Assembly: GCA_019359675.1 (NCBI GenBank)
Contig: JAHHGX010000081.1
Span: 62,001-126,000 of the forward strand
Source: Calothrix sp. FI2-JRJ7
Lineage (GTDB): Bacteria; Cyanobacteriota; Cyanobacteriia; Cyanobacteriales; Nostocaceae
Reading direction: 5' to 3'
DNA: 64,000 bases
The notes under the pieces were generated by a model that saw only the letters and a list, made by a program, of their open reading frames with translations, searched no databases and had not been told where the DNA came from. Positions 27,392 through 36,794 of the stretch are shown piece by piece (position 1 is the stretch's first letter; every line of letters begins with the position of its first letter). Made by a program: the position numbers and the translations under genes.

Positions 27392-29992
27392 TTACAACCA
27401 ATTACCTATTAATACATATGCTGCCCAATGGGTTGGCGCCTTATAATTAGGATGGTTGAGAAGTTTTAACTGTGCTTGTTGTAGCGCAGTTGCTCTACTA
27501 ACTTTTGCGTCTTTCAATTTGCGGTAAAATTCACCTACAAATATTGCTGTTGGTTCATCTTCGATTTGCCATAATGAAGCAATTGTACTACGGGCGCCTG
27601 CTTTAATCGCGACTCCAGCTAAACCAAGAGCAGCACGTTTATCACCTTCGGCAGTTTGACAAGCACTCAAAACAAGTAATTGTAGTGCTTCAAGTTGGGT
27701 TTGGTCACGACTACGCAATATATTATCGAATTCACGCACATTGATGGGTCCATCTGCTGCCAAAATAAACGTATCCTCTGGACGCGAGCTAAATTGACCG
27801 TGAGTGGCAAGATGAACAATGTTAAAGGGTATATCGTGAACTAGATTGTTTAATTCTTTGCTTGTAAACTCCTGATTCAGCAATGTTTTGGTTTTAATGC
27901 CAGCTTGGCTAATTTGCTCTAACTCTGATTTTATTCCAGGTAAGGAGGCAAATTCTTTATATGGATATGGAGGTTCGATTAAACCAGCAGTTAAAGCATT
28001 TAGCTTTTGTCTTTGCAATGGTTGAGGGTCTAAAAGCTGTAATCCTGCATTCATTGCAATTGCATATTTTTCAACCAAGTAATTTTTTCCATCAAAGAGC
28101 GCTGAGAATGGTATGCTACCTAATACAGTGTCAGGAATAAATACAAGAGTATTAACACCATTAGGCGCCAAATTAGGTTCTAACTCTTTAACTAGCCATG
28201 TATAAAGCTTTTGCGATTGAATTTTTAAGCTTTCAGTTGCTGAAGGGTCGATTAAATCGTGTCTTAGTTGGGCAACTGTTGTCTCTACTTCAGCTTGACT
28301 TATTTTAGTTGTGTAGAGTTTTAGCTGTTGATTGGGAATTTTGACTATAACTTGGAGTGTATCGGCAAGAATAATAGGATAAAGTATAGCTGTATTCGGA
28401 TTCTCTTTATCTACAACTTTATCTAAGACAACTTTTTTGCCTTGTAAACAAGCTTCTTTAAAAAAGTTATCAAGTTCGGCAAGTTGCAAAGCCTCAATAT
28501 GCTGACGTGCTTTATCAAGAACTTTTGGGTCTGGGTGCCCTGGAGTTTGAGATTCTAAAAGTAGTGCTACCAATTGACGATATACTGGTTCTACGCTCTC
28601 CTTGAAACTAAACTGTACATCAGTATTCACCGCTACTAAGTCACTACGAAGTTTTGATAGCGTTTCTACTGCTGCATCATATGACGCAATGGCGCCAAAA
28701 ATATCTTTTCGTATACGTAACAATCGACCAAGCTGCCACTGTAATTGATACGTAATCACATCATCTACATTTTCTGCTTGCGCTATCACCAAAGCCTTTT
28801 GCGTTAATTTTAGCGCTTCTGGATACTGTCGCGTTTTTTCATACAACTCTCCCATGTCACTCAATGCGTATGCATATGCATGATTATCATTAATATCGCG
28901 CGCAATTTGAATAGCGTTAGTAAGTACAGCATAAGGACGCTGCATGTTACGGTCTATTTGCATTAAACGTTCTGCAAAGTTAATTCGTGCGTAAATAGCT
29001 GTGCGACTTGGTGGAAGTTGTTGAAGTAGCGGTTCAATTACAGAGATTAAGCTTGTAGCTTCTGTATATTTTTTAGCTTGTATTAATAAACTTACATGAT
29101 TCAGTAATGCTTCGACTTTAATTTGCGGTGATGGAGATATATCAACGGTTTGTTTGTAATATTCAATAGCTTGCTGTGATTTTCGTTCTGAGAGTGCATG
29201 ATTTCCTAAACTAAATAAACTTTTGCCAATTTCAGTATTATTATTTAAAGCACGAGCAACTTTTAAACTTTGTTCTAAAATTATGCGTGATTGCTTTAAA
29301 TCTCCCACTAATTGCAAAGCATCACCTAGCGAACGCAAACCCGCTAATTTCTCTATTGAATCTGGTTGTGAGTCAAATGCCGCATTTACTTCTTTGAGAA
29401 GTTTGACAGCATTATGATAGTAACCCAATATTTGTAGTGACTGTGCTTGGTGAACACGCGCTTTTAAACTACCGTGTTTATTACCTGCTTTCTCAAATAC
29501 TTTTTCTGCTTGTGCCCATGTCGAGAGTGCTGCATTCGTTTGCCCTGTAGAATATAATAGGCGCCCTTGTATGATTAAAGTTTGGGCTAATAGGTTTTGG
29601 TTTTTTGGTTCTGCTCCTTGTAAACGCAAACTAGTTGTAAGTGCTTCAGATGCCAACTTCCAATTACCAAGCTGCTGATATGCTAAAGATAAATTAGCCA
29701 AGGTGGCAGCTTGTTTTAAAGCATCACCTTTTTTTTGATATTCTTGTACTGCTTGCTGTAACACTTGTACGGCTTCTGAATATCTGCCAGCATCATATAA
29801 TAGTTTGCCTTGGTCGGTTTGAGATTTTTGGTTTTGGATTATTGGGGTGATACTTTGTGTATAATGCGGGTTTGCAAGACTTGGTAGTGCAAACCCACAT
29901 ATTAATAAACTCACTAATATCAAATCTCGTCTAATCCACAATCTTAAAATGGATTGTAAATAACGGAGAAATAAATACCATTTTCTTGCCAC
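27392..29992 (-). CDS. TPR - CHAT domain protein, probably exported
   Basis: 866 residues. It starts with GTG at 29992, where an AAGGA motif lies seven bases upstream. A hydrophobic stretch near 22-40 (LILVSLLICGFALPSLA) looks like a signal peptide. Residues about 55-450 are tetratricopeptide repeats (YSEAVQVLQQAVQEYQKKG and others). The C-terminal CHAT domain has the caspase-like dyad His731 (HLATHGQF) and Cys778 (LSACQTAEG) intact. CHAT-TPR proteins are proposed cysteine proteases. The start overlaps the end of the TpsB gene by 49 bases, so the two are translated from one transcript, and the protease may process or license the two-partner-secreted protein. Confidence 0.85.
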   Translation of the reverse strand: MARKWYLFLRYLQSILRLWIRRDLILVSLLICGFALPSLANPHYTQSITPIIQNQKSQTDQGKLLYDAGRYSEAVQVLQQAVQEYQKKGDALKQAATLANLSLAYQQLGNWKLASEALTTSLRLQGAEPKNQNLLAQTLIIQGRLLYSTGQTNAALSTWAQAEKVFEKAGNKHGSLKARVHQAQSLQILGYYHNAVKLLKEVNAAFDSQPDSIEKLAGLRSLGDALQLVGDLKQSRIILEQSLKVARALNNNTEIGKSLFSLGNHALSERKSQQAIEYYKQTVDISPSPQIKVEALLNHVSLLIQAKKYTEATSLISVIEPLLQQLPPSRTAIYARINFAERLMQIDRNMQRPYAVLTNAIQIARDINDNHAYAYALSDMGELYEKTRQYPEALKLTQKALVIAQAENVDDVITYQLQWQLGRLLRIRKDIFGAIASYDAAVETLSKLRSDLVAVNTDVQFSFKESVEPVYRQLVALLLESQTPGHPDPKVLDKARQHIEALQLAELDNFFKEACLQGKKVVLDKVVDKENPNTAILYPIILADTLQVIVKIPNQQLKLYTTKISQAEVETTVAQLRHDLIDPSATESLKIQSQKLYTWLVKELEPNLAPNGVNTLVFIPDTVLGSIPFSALFDGKNYLVEKYAIAMNAGLQLLDPQPLQRQKLNALTAGLIEPPYPYKEFASLPGIKSELEQISQAGIKTKTLLNQEFTSKELNNLVHDIPFNIVHLATHGQFSSRPEDTFILAADGPINVREFDNILRSRDQTQLEALQLLVLSACQTAEGDKRAALGLAGVAIKAGARSTIASLWQIEDEPTAIFVGEFYRKLKDAKVSRATALQQAQLKLLNHPNYKAPTHWAAYVLIGNWL

Positions 29993-31740
29993 GTGTTTTT
30001 CCTTGAGTCTATAGATACTAAAGGAATACCCCAGTCTATTTGTGCATTTAACCGGCTACCCAACTGTAATCGTAATCCTAAACCTGTTGATACTAAAGTA
30101 CTTGTTTCGGGATTTGGAGTATCACCTTTATTCCATGATGTACCGACATCAATAAAGGGTACTACTTGTAATACTGATTGTGACTGACGCTGGCGCCATA
30201 TTGGTAAGCGAACTTCTGCACTAGCAAAAAATCCGTTGTCAGTAAGCAGCGCATCTTGACGATATCCTCTAACACTTTGTTGTCCACCTAAACCAAATTG
30301 TTCGAGTGCAACAAGTGGTCTGTCGGCAAACTGTAAATCACCACGTAAAAGTAATAAAGTATCAGGAGCAAGTAACCTTACCCACTGTGCTTGTCCTCTC
30401 CATGCATAAAACCTACTATCTGGAGAATCGGCGTTAGTTGTAGAATTAAGTGCATCGAGTCCAATACTAAACTGCGAACGTGCGGCAAATACCTGCTGAC
30501 TATCGCGCTGCGTCCATTCTTGAATAAACCGTAATGCTGTTACACTAGTTCTACCATTAGAGTCGGCGCCAACAGCAGGAAATGGAATTGGGCCATTTGG
30601 GTCGTCATTTAATAAGCTAGCTTGACTTTCGCGTCGAGTTAGTGCAAGTCCTACTGCTAACTCACGATTTGGTTTTTGAATTATGGGTTGACGTAGTGTA
30701 ACTTCGTAATATTTTGAATAAGATTCAATATCAAGTATGTTAAAGGGACGTTCGATAACGTTGTTGTCAGATGTTCCGTAACTAAAAGCAAAAGTACCGT
30801 TGCGAGGATTAATTGGGACTGTATAGTTAAAGTCAAAAGAGTTGCTACCATCAGTATTCGTATAGCTACTGCTCAAACTATCACCCCATCCTAAAAGGTT
30901 TGCTTCGCTTAATTGCACAGAGCGTCTAAAACTACCTACACTTGGTGAACGTCCATTATCAATACTAAACTGCGCGTCAAATGTCTTAGCTTCACGCACC
31001 TCTACTGCAAGTGTACTAACACCAGGACGAGTACCTGCAGCTAGTTCCGCAGAAAGATTTTGAATTAACGGGTTCAACTGAAGAACTTGCAACGCTTCGA
31101 GCAAACGTTCTCTATTTAAAGGTTTTCTAGTGGCAATTTCTAAACGACTTCGTACATAACCAGCATTGAGTCTGCGTGTACCGTTTACCTTAATCTCTTC
31201 GAGCGAACCTTCAATAACTCGAATTTCAACTACCCCATCCTTGAGCTTTTGCGGTGGTATATATGCTCCACTCGTAATATAACCTCTGTCAACATAATAC
31301 TTTGTAATTTCCGAGCGAACCTGAAATAGCTCGGCAATTGTAATTGGACGGTTTCTATACTTTTCTGTAATTTTATCAAAATCTTTCGCGCTGAATACAG
31401 TACTACCACTCACGTTGAATTTTGTTACTTTTATTGTCTGCGGGATATCCCCAGGCTGATTTTGTTCGGGTGCTGTCGGTGTATTTACGTCGCTGCCCGG
31501 TAACAATTGTTCGGGAGGTGGCAACTGTGGTGGCGCCGTTGGTTCAGGCAAAGGTCTATCAGATGGTGGCTTTATTTCTGGACGCGGGAAATCTGGATTT
31601 TGCTGTCTACCTGGTAAATCCTCTGGTCTTATTACCTGTGCTTTCAGTGATTCTACTGTGTTAACAAGAGTTATAACAACAAGATATAAAGGAATGTAAA
31701 ATCGCTGAATACGACTGTTTAAAAGCAATTTATAAAACAT
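29944..31740 (-). CDS. two-partner secretion outer-membrane transporter (TpsB, ShlB/FhaC/HecB family)
   Basis: 598 residues. Signal-like N-terminus, a Pro-rich linker (residues about 38-95), a POTRA domain (IKVTKFNVSGSTVFS, YYVDRGYITSGAYIPPQKLKDG), then the ShlB beta-barrel, with the conserved GLGGQQSVRGYR barrel motif and a last strand ending in Phe (YFSVIYNPF), as expected for an outer-membrane barrel. It exports a TpsA partner, almost certainly the hemagglutinin-like protein at 32447-34777 across the divergent promoter region. The CHAT-TPR gene overlaps its 3' end. Confidence 0.9.
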   Translation of the reverse strand: MFYKLLLNSRIQRFYIPLYLVVITLVNTVESLKAQVIRPEDLPGRQQNPDFPRPEIKPPSDRPLPEPTAPPQLPPPEQLLPGSDVNTPTAPEQNQPGDIPQTIKVTKFNVSGSTVFSAKDFDKITEKYRNRPITIAELFQVRSEITKYYVDRGYITSGAYIPPQKLKDGVVEIRVIEGSLEEIKVNGTRRLNAGYVRSRLEIATRKPLNRERLLEALQVLQLNPLIQNLSAELAAGTRPGVSTLAVEVREAKTFDAQFSIDNGRSPSVGSFRRSVQLSEANLLGWGDSLSSSYTNTDGSNSFDFNYTVPINPRNGTFAFSYGTSDNNVIERPFNILDIESYSKYYEVTLRQPIIQKPNRELAVGLALTRRESQASLLNDDPNGPIPFPAVGADSNGRTSVTALRFIQEWTQRDSQQVFAARSQFSIGLDALNSTTNADSPDSRFYAWRGQAQWVRLLAPDTLLLLRGDLQFADRPLVALEQFGLGGQQSVRGYRQDALLTDNGFFASAEVRLPIWRQRQSQSVLQVVPFIDVGTSWNKGDTPNPETSTLVSTGLGLRLQLGSRLNAQIDWGIPLVSIDSRKNTWQENGIYFSVIYNPF

Positions 31741-32050
31741 AATAAACGAATTTGCTAAACCACACCACTCAAACTAAGCGTAAGTACAAAAGTCCTACTT
31801 AACGCGTATGCCATCTGAATGACAATTATTTCTTAAGCTTTGACAATTTTATGGTATTTAAGTTAATCTCAACACATACTGCCTAAATTTATGCCAAATT
31901 GGCATAATTTCAAGTGTACAGCTTGTTACATCCCTGATACTGGCGTTTTTTTTGTTGTGATGCATAAGTTGATAAGCCTCGCATCTATAGAAAGGCAAAA
32001 GCACAACGCTTTTAGTTTGTGCTTACAGAAAGATAACATTTACAATACTT
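31741..32050. promoter_or_regulatory. divergent promoter region between the TpsB operon and the Cys-rich protein/TpsA genes
   Basis: 310 bases, AT-rich, no gene supported; a 64-codon frame inside it is unconvincing. It must hold the promoters for both directions and contains the 7-1-7 palindrome at 31891-31905. Confidence 0.5.
31891..31905. promoter_or_regulatory. 7-1-7 palindrome, possible operator
   Basis: ATGCCAAATTGGCAT has perfect seven-base arms (ATGCCAA and TTGGCAT) around one A. It lies about 150 bases from each divergent start. The symmetry suits a dimeric regulator; which one is unknown. Confidence 0.4.
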
Positions 32051-32383
32051 ATGAGCAAACAACTAGAATCAAACACCTACCCTGACGCTGGTTTCGGTAC
32101 ACTTCCAGAGGATGCAAGCAAATTGCAGCAATTGCAACATGATGTTTTGCAAGAATTTATGAAACTCTTAAATAACTCTCAAATGGATGATATAGTTAAG
32201 CGTTATGGTTTGACGGCTGATAAAGTGATTAAGTTTGAGGCTGTTATTAACTTGAATAAAATACAAAGCATGGGTGTAGCACTTAGCGACCAGGAAATGC
32301 AGCAAAGCTTAAAACAAATTCCAGGAGAGGAATTAAAGCTATTTAGTTGCTGTTTGTGCAATGGTCGGTGCTGCCCTTGCTGA
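32051..32383 (+). CDS. small protein with a cysteine-cluster tail, unknown function (precursor-peptide-like)
   Basis: 110 residues. The first 95 are polar, acidic and mostly helical, with no signal peptide (PEDASKLQQLQHDVLQEFMK, ALSDQEMQQSLKQIPGEEL). The last 12 are SCCLCNGRCCPC, with seven cysteines in a symmetric CCxC-NGR-CCxC pattern. There are no other cysteines in the protein. A long helical leader followed by a short Cys-dense core is how ribosomally made, modified peptides are built; a metal-binding tail is the alternative. No modifying enzyme is visible within the window. The gene lies directly upstream of the TpsA gene (about 60 bases) and divergent from TpsB. Confidence 0.65.
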   Translation: MSKQLESNTYPDAGFGTLPEDASKLQQLQHDVLQEFMKLLNNSQMDDIVKRYGLTADKVIKFEAVINLNKIQSMGVALSDQEMQQSLKQIPGEELKLFSCCLCNGRCCPC

Positions 32384-32446
32384 TAATGTAGTATTGTGGG
32401 CGCCTAGCCCACCTTACAAAATATTCTCGCGCTCGTGGTTACACAA

Positions 32447-34777
32447 ATGTTACATCCGTGGGTACATTACATTAAGTTAGATTGTGCAAGAGTTATATTT
32501 CTTGCAGCAACATTACAAATAAGTGTACTATCTAATACGTGTGTAGCTCAAATTACTTCAGATACTACCTTACCTATAAATTCGCGCGTTTCCGGTCAAG
32601 GTGACACCAAAGTGATAGAAGGTGGAACGCAAGCTGGGAAAAGCTTATTTCACAGTTTTGAAGAATTTTCAGTTTTAAATAGAGAAACAGCTTACTTCAA
32701 CAACTCTCTACATATTCAAAACATAATTACTAGAGTTACAGGCAAGTCTAGTTCTAATATCGATGGTACACTTCGCAGTAACGGCGCCGCGAATCTGTTT
32801 CTAATTAATCCTAACGGTATTATATTCGGCGCCAATGCTTCATTAGATATTGGCGGTTCGTTTGTTGGCACTACAGCTAGCAGTATAAAATTTGAGGATG
32901 GTAGCAAATATAGCGCAGTAGAACCTCAAACACCTTTACTTACAATAAGTACACCAATTGGTTTACAATTTGGCACCAATCCTGCATCAATTCGTAATCA
33001 ATCTCAGGCAAGTCCGAACGGTGCAACTGGCTATTTTAATAATCCTGAAGGTTTGCGGGTTTCACCTGGCAAAACTTTAGCATTAATAGGTGGTGATATT
33101 TATTTAGAGTCAGGAAATTTAACAGCACCATTAGGTCAAATAGAACTTGGAAGCGTTGGAAGTAATAGTTTTGTGAATTTAATACCAACAAGTGGAGATT
33201 GGATTTTTGGTTACAAAGATGTTAAGAATTTTCAAAACATACAAATTACAAGCAAAAATCTTTCAAATTCATCGAATATTACAACTAGTGGTAATAGCGG
33301 TAGTGGAAATATTCATGTTATTGGCAATATTGTAGAAATATTTGGTGTTAGTGGTATTTTTAACCTAACTTTAGGTGACAAAAATGCTGGTGATATTGTT
33401 ATTGATGCAGATAAACTCATACTTAAAGATGGCGCCCAAGTGCTAGCTGGTACAGTTGGAAATGGTACAGGAGGAAATTTAACTATAAATGCTTCTAATA
33501 TAGATGTGCTTGGTGGTTCATATACTGAATTGAATTATTTCGCTATTAGTACATTAGGTAGTACGACTTACAAAGATGGAAACGCAGGGAATGTTAACAT
33601 TAATACTGGAACATTACGAGTTAAAGATGGAGGAAATATAGTAGTTGAATCAAGCGGTATAAATACACAAGAATCATTATTTAAAGATGTGTTACCTGCA
33701 ACAGGCAATGCTGGCAATTTGACTATTAATGCTACACAGTTAGTAGAAATAATAGGTAAATCTCCTGAAAATAACAGTAATTTATCTGCTACCACATTAG
33801 GTTCTGGAAATGCTGGGAAATTAACTGTTAATACAGGTAAACTAATAGTTAATAATGGTGCAGAAATAAAGGTAGGTAGTAGAGTCGAAATTAATAGTAG
33901 TGGAAAATATCTTGGAGACAGATTTAATTTAGGTAAAGCAGGTAACTTAGATATAACAGCAAATTCTATACTCATTGATAATCAAGGCAAAATTACATCC
34001 GAGACAGATTTAGGGCAAGGTGGTAATATTACCTTGCAAACACAATTATTACAGATGCGTCGTAATAGTTTAATATCTACCAGTGCAGGTAAAATACAAT
34101 CAAGCGGTGATGGTGGTAACATCACAATTAATGCTCGTAACGGTTTTATAGTTGCGGCAAGAAATGAAAATAACGATATTATAGCCAATGCGTTTAGCGG
34201 TTCTGGTGGTAAAATTACAATTAACGCGAATGGTATATTAGGTATCAAAGCACTTAATCGAGAAGATTTAATACGTAAGATAGGTAGTAACGACCCATCT
34301 CAAATCGACTCACAAAAGCTTTCTACAAGTGACATTTCTGCAATTTCTCAAACTAATGCGAATTTAGACGGGGTAGTAAGCATTATTACTCCAGATGTTG
34401 ATAGTAGTAGCGGTTTAGTTAATTTACCAGAAAAACCTAATGTACCAACAATAACCCAAGCTTGCAAAGCAGACACTACTCGGCAAAACAAATTCTCTAT
34501 AGTTGGACGCAGAGGACTAGCTACAAATCCAACAGAATTTTTAAGAAACACTACAATACCAGATAACGATTGGATTTCTCTAGAAAATTACCCAGAAAAT
34601 CCTACAGTGCAAAATCCGAATCAACAATCTCAGACCCTCACTACATATAACAACAATAATAATTCAGTTATAGAAGCACAAGCATGGAAAGTAGATAAAG
34701 ATGGAAGTATTATATTAACAAGTACCGCACCAACAGTTATACATCACTCTAAAGCATTTGTGGCGCCTGCATGTTAG
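32447..34777 (+). CDS. two-partner-secreted hemagglutinin-like exoprotein (TpsA)
   Basis: About 776 residues from the ATG at 32447 (a GTG at 32435 is possible). Signal peptide, then the conserved TPS secretion domain: ITSDTTLPINSRV, GGTQAGKSLFHSFEEF, and LFLINPNGIIFGANASLDIG carrying the diagnostic NPNG. The rest is a right-handed beta-helix of Gly/Asn-rich coils (GNAGNLTINA repeated with variations) and a short C-terminal domain with VEAQAWKVDKDG. It should be secreted through the TpsB barrel and act outside the cell in adhesion or as a surface protein. No toxin domain seen. The stop codon overlaps a hairpin. Confidence 0.88.
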   Translation: MLHPWVHYIKLDCARVIFLAATLQISVLSNTCVAQITSDTTLPINSRVSGQGDTKVIEGGTQAGKSLFHSFEEFSVLNRETAYFNNSLHIQNIITRVTGKSSSNIDGTLRSNGAANLFLINPNGIIFGANASLDIGGSFVGTTASSIKFEDGSKYSAVEPQTPLLTISTPIGLQFGTNPASIRNQSQASPNGATGYFNNPEGLRVSPGKTLALIGGDIYLESGNLTAPLGQIELGSVGSNSFVNLIPTSGDWIFGYKDVKNFQNIQITSKNLSNSSNITTSGNSGSGNIHVIGNIVEIFGVSGIFNLTLGDKNAGDIVIDADKLILKDGAQVLAGTVGNGTGGNLTINASNIDVLGGSYTELNYFAISTLGSTTYKDGNAGNVNINTGTLRVKDGGNIVVESSGINTQESLFKDVLPATGNAGNLTINATQLVEIIGKSPENNSNLSATTLGSGNAGKLTVNTGKLIVNNGAEIKVGSRVEINSSGKYLGDRFNLGKAGNLDITANSILIDNQGKITSETDLGQGGNITLQTQLLQMRRNSLISTSAGKIQSSGDGGNITINARNGFIVAARNENNDIIANAFSGSGGKITINANGILGIKALNREDLIRKIGSNDPSQIDSQKLSTSDISAISQTNANLDGVVSIITPDVDSSSGLVNLPEKPNVPTITQACKADTTRQNKFSIVGRRGLATNPTEFLRNTTIPDNDWISLENYPENPTVQNPNQQSQTLTTYNNNNNSVIEAQAWKVDKDGSIILTSTAPTVIHHSKAFVAPAC

Positions 34778-34804
34778 TAGAGACGTCACATGTAACGTCT
34801 CTAC
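34777..34804. terminator. bidirectional hairpin between convergent genes
   Basis: Arms GTAGAGACGT (34777-34786) and ACGTCTCTAC (34795-34804) with an 8-base loop. The last base of the TpsA stop codon and the whole flippase stop codon lie in the arms. No long T run, so termination is inferred from position. Confidence 0.5.
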
Positions 34805-36075
34805 TTGGGTATGGCGATTTTATCAGGTTGTTGTGTAAACACCTTTTTCATGACCCAAATAGTAAAAATAGGTATTGCAATAACCTGTGATATTAATACA
34901 GTACATGCAACCGCAAAAATGCCATACTTAACTGCAATCAAGAGCGAAACAGCAAAAATACCTGTAAAAATTAAGTTCCAGTAAAAATCAAGATGCGTTT
35001 TATTTACAGCTTGCAGTAACTGCGAAGTTGCTCGCGATAATGCTATAGGTATAGCCGATAAACAAATTACAATCAATATCGGTATTCCTTCTACCCATTT
35101 TTTCCCAAATACAATCGGCACATAAAACGGCGCCAGACTAGATTGTAAAATTACCAATGGAATCACAATTAATGCAATAGTTTTTAATCCTCGAAAGAAC
35201 TGCTTTTTCATTTGCACTTTGTCACTCTGTACAGAACACAAATAAGGGTAAAGCGCTGACGTAAAAGCATTGATGACGCTTTGACTAATTCCTAAACCTG
35301 CATTAAACGCGAAAAAATACACTCCTAATGCTTCAATACCAATAAAATATCCCACTAATAAATAATCTAAATTCATTCTCAGTTTACTTAGTGCATTTAC
35401 ACCAAGCATTTTTAGCCCAAAGGTAGTAATTACACGCCATTTATCTAATGTAAACGATTTGGGCGGGCGCCAGCTATGATTCATCAAGTTGACTATAATA
35501 TTAATGGGTATAGTCATAACTACAGGTAAAATTACAGCCCAAGACCCCATTTTACCCAAAGCTAAAATTATAGTTAAAATATTTCCAAAAATTAATTGTA
35601 CTGCTGTAGATATAGCAGTGATTTTTAATCGATTTTCACGTTGGATAAGATTAGCTTGAATAGTAAATATAGGTAGAAATAAATAAGCTGTTGCAACTAC
35701 ACAAATCGGCAAAATCAGTTGACTATTTTTATAAAAACTAGCAATTGGGAATGCTGCTAAACATTGAAATATAAATAATAATATACATACCACCCAATTT
35801 AGCCAGTAACTCGTATTGCACACAGTTTCTAGCTCATCTTCAGTTGCTTGCACAAGTTTGGCGCCAAATCCAGGATTAATAGTTAAAACATAGCCAAAAT
35901 CAACAATAGTAAAAATTAATGAAGCAACACCATAATCATACGAAGTAAAAGTACGAGCTAATACCACAGTAGTGGCTAACCTTGCAACCCGATTAAAAAG
36001 TTCTGCACCCCCTAACCAGCCAATATTACTAATAAAGCGGTCTGATAATAGCCGTTTTATTTTATCAATTATCAT
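34801..36075 (-). CDS. polysaccharide flippase (Wzx/PST family)
   Basis: 424 residues with about 12 hydrophobic helices. The N-terminus (FISNIGWLGGAELFNRVARL, TTVVLARTFTSYDYGVASLI) is typical of the lipopolysaccharide/polysaccharide flippase family. It should move lipid-linked sugar repeat units across the plasma membrane. It lies downstream of an acyltransferase, an O-antigen ligase/polymerase and a tyrosine autokinase on the same strand, so this is a Wzx/Wzy-type exopolysaccharide cluster. The family is clear; the sugar is not. Confidence 0.85.
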   Translation of the reverse strand: MIIDKIKRLLSDRFISNIGWLGGAELFNRVARLATTVVLARTFTSYDYGVASLIFTIVDFGYVLTINPGFGAKLVQATEDELETVCNTSYWLNWVVCILLFIFQCLAAFPIASFYKNSQLILPICVVATAYLFLPIFTIQANLIQRENRLKITAISTAVQLIFGNILTIILALGKMGSWAVILPVVMTIPINIIVNLMNHSWRPPKSFTLDKWRVITTFGLKMLGVNALSKLRMNLDYLLVGYFIGIEALGVYFFAFNAGLGISQSVINAFTSALYPYLCSVQSDKVQMKKQFFRGLKTIALIVIPLVILQSSLAPFYVPIVFGKKWVEGIPILIVICLSAIPIALSRATSQLLQAVNKTHLDFYWNLIFTGIFAVSLLIAVKYGIFAVACTVLISQVIAIPIFTIWVMKKVFTQQPDKIAIPK

Positions 36076-36163
36076 TTAACTATAAATACGGAACAATTGT
36101 ATAATTTTATGCTAATACCGCTGTAAAATCAAATACTTTATAAATACGCGATACAGCAAATTC

Positions 36164-36757
36164 TTAGCCCCCCTTATTAAAAGGGGTTGGGGGGATAAAT
36201 TCCATCTCTTGTAGCATAGAGTGTAGATTATTCCTAGTTAAGGTATGATTAATGCGAATAACTTTAGCAGGATTTCCGGCAACAACCGCATTTTCAGGAA
36301 CATCCTTTACAACAACAGAACCCGCTCCAATTACAGCATTATCTCCAATAGTAACGGCGCCAATAATTACAACATTCGAGCCGATATCAACATTATTTCC
36401 TATTTGTGGACAAGCACTACAAGAGCCATCAGCTAGTTTTTTATTTCCAATTGTGGTATTATGCCTTAAGGTACAATTATCTCCAATTGTCGAATAATGG
36501 TTAACAACTAACCCGATTCCATGTAATAACTTCAAATTCTTGCCGACTTGGACATCCCAAGGTAATTCTATTCCAAGTATCCACTCGACGACAAAAATAT
36601 AAAGATTACAGTAGATTTTGGAAAATATGTTTAATGGAACAGGAAATTTCCCAATTATTTGTGCGGAACGAAAAAAAGTTAAAGCAAAACGTGTTTTAGA
36701 ACTGCTGTCTTTATTGGTTTGCCAATCTTGGAATATATAGTTAATTATGCTTCTCAT
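36164..36757 (-). CDS. hexapeptide-repeat acyltransferase (serine acetyltransferase-like)
   Basis: About 197 residues from the ATG at 36757 ([12 protein letters not shown]); the open frame extends upstream but overlaps the neighbouring gene. The core is a left-handed beta-helix of hexapeptide repeats ([54 protein letters not shown]) ending in AGNPAKVIR, as in serine O-acetyltransferases and polysaccharide acetyltransferases. The context argues for acetylation of an exopolysaccharide sugar. The last ten residues ([10 protein letters not shown]) are encoded by a dispersed repeat, which has replaced the native 3' end. Confidence 0.8.
   Translation of the reverse strand: MRSIINYIFQDWQTNKDSSSKTRFALTFFRSAQIIGKFPVPLNIFSKIYCNLYIFVVEWILGIELPWDVQVGKNLKLLHGIGLVVNHYSTIGDNCTLRHNTTIGNKKLADGSCSACPQIGNNVDIGSNVVIIGAVTIGDNAVIGAGSVVVKDVPENAVVAGNPAKVIRINHTLTRNNLHSMLQEMEFIPPTPFNKGG
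36168..36194. repeat. C/G-run hairpin repeat at the 3' end of the acyltransferase gene
   Basis: CCCCCCTTATTAAAAGGGG followed by TTGGGGGG, the same family as 11558-11584. The acyltransferase stop codon (36164-36166) lies just beyond it, so the repeat is translated. Confidence 0.8.
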
Positions 36758-36794
36758 TTGATTATTAATATTGGTTGATTTGATAAAAAAGGCT

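Noticed and set aside
32340-32400. Frameshift interpretation of the Cys-tail gene (the +1 frame reads VAVCAMVGAALADN)
   Set aside because: The zero frame ends in a regular Cys pattern and a stop, and nothing upstream breaks the frame. Kept only as a possible refutation.
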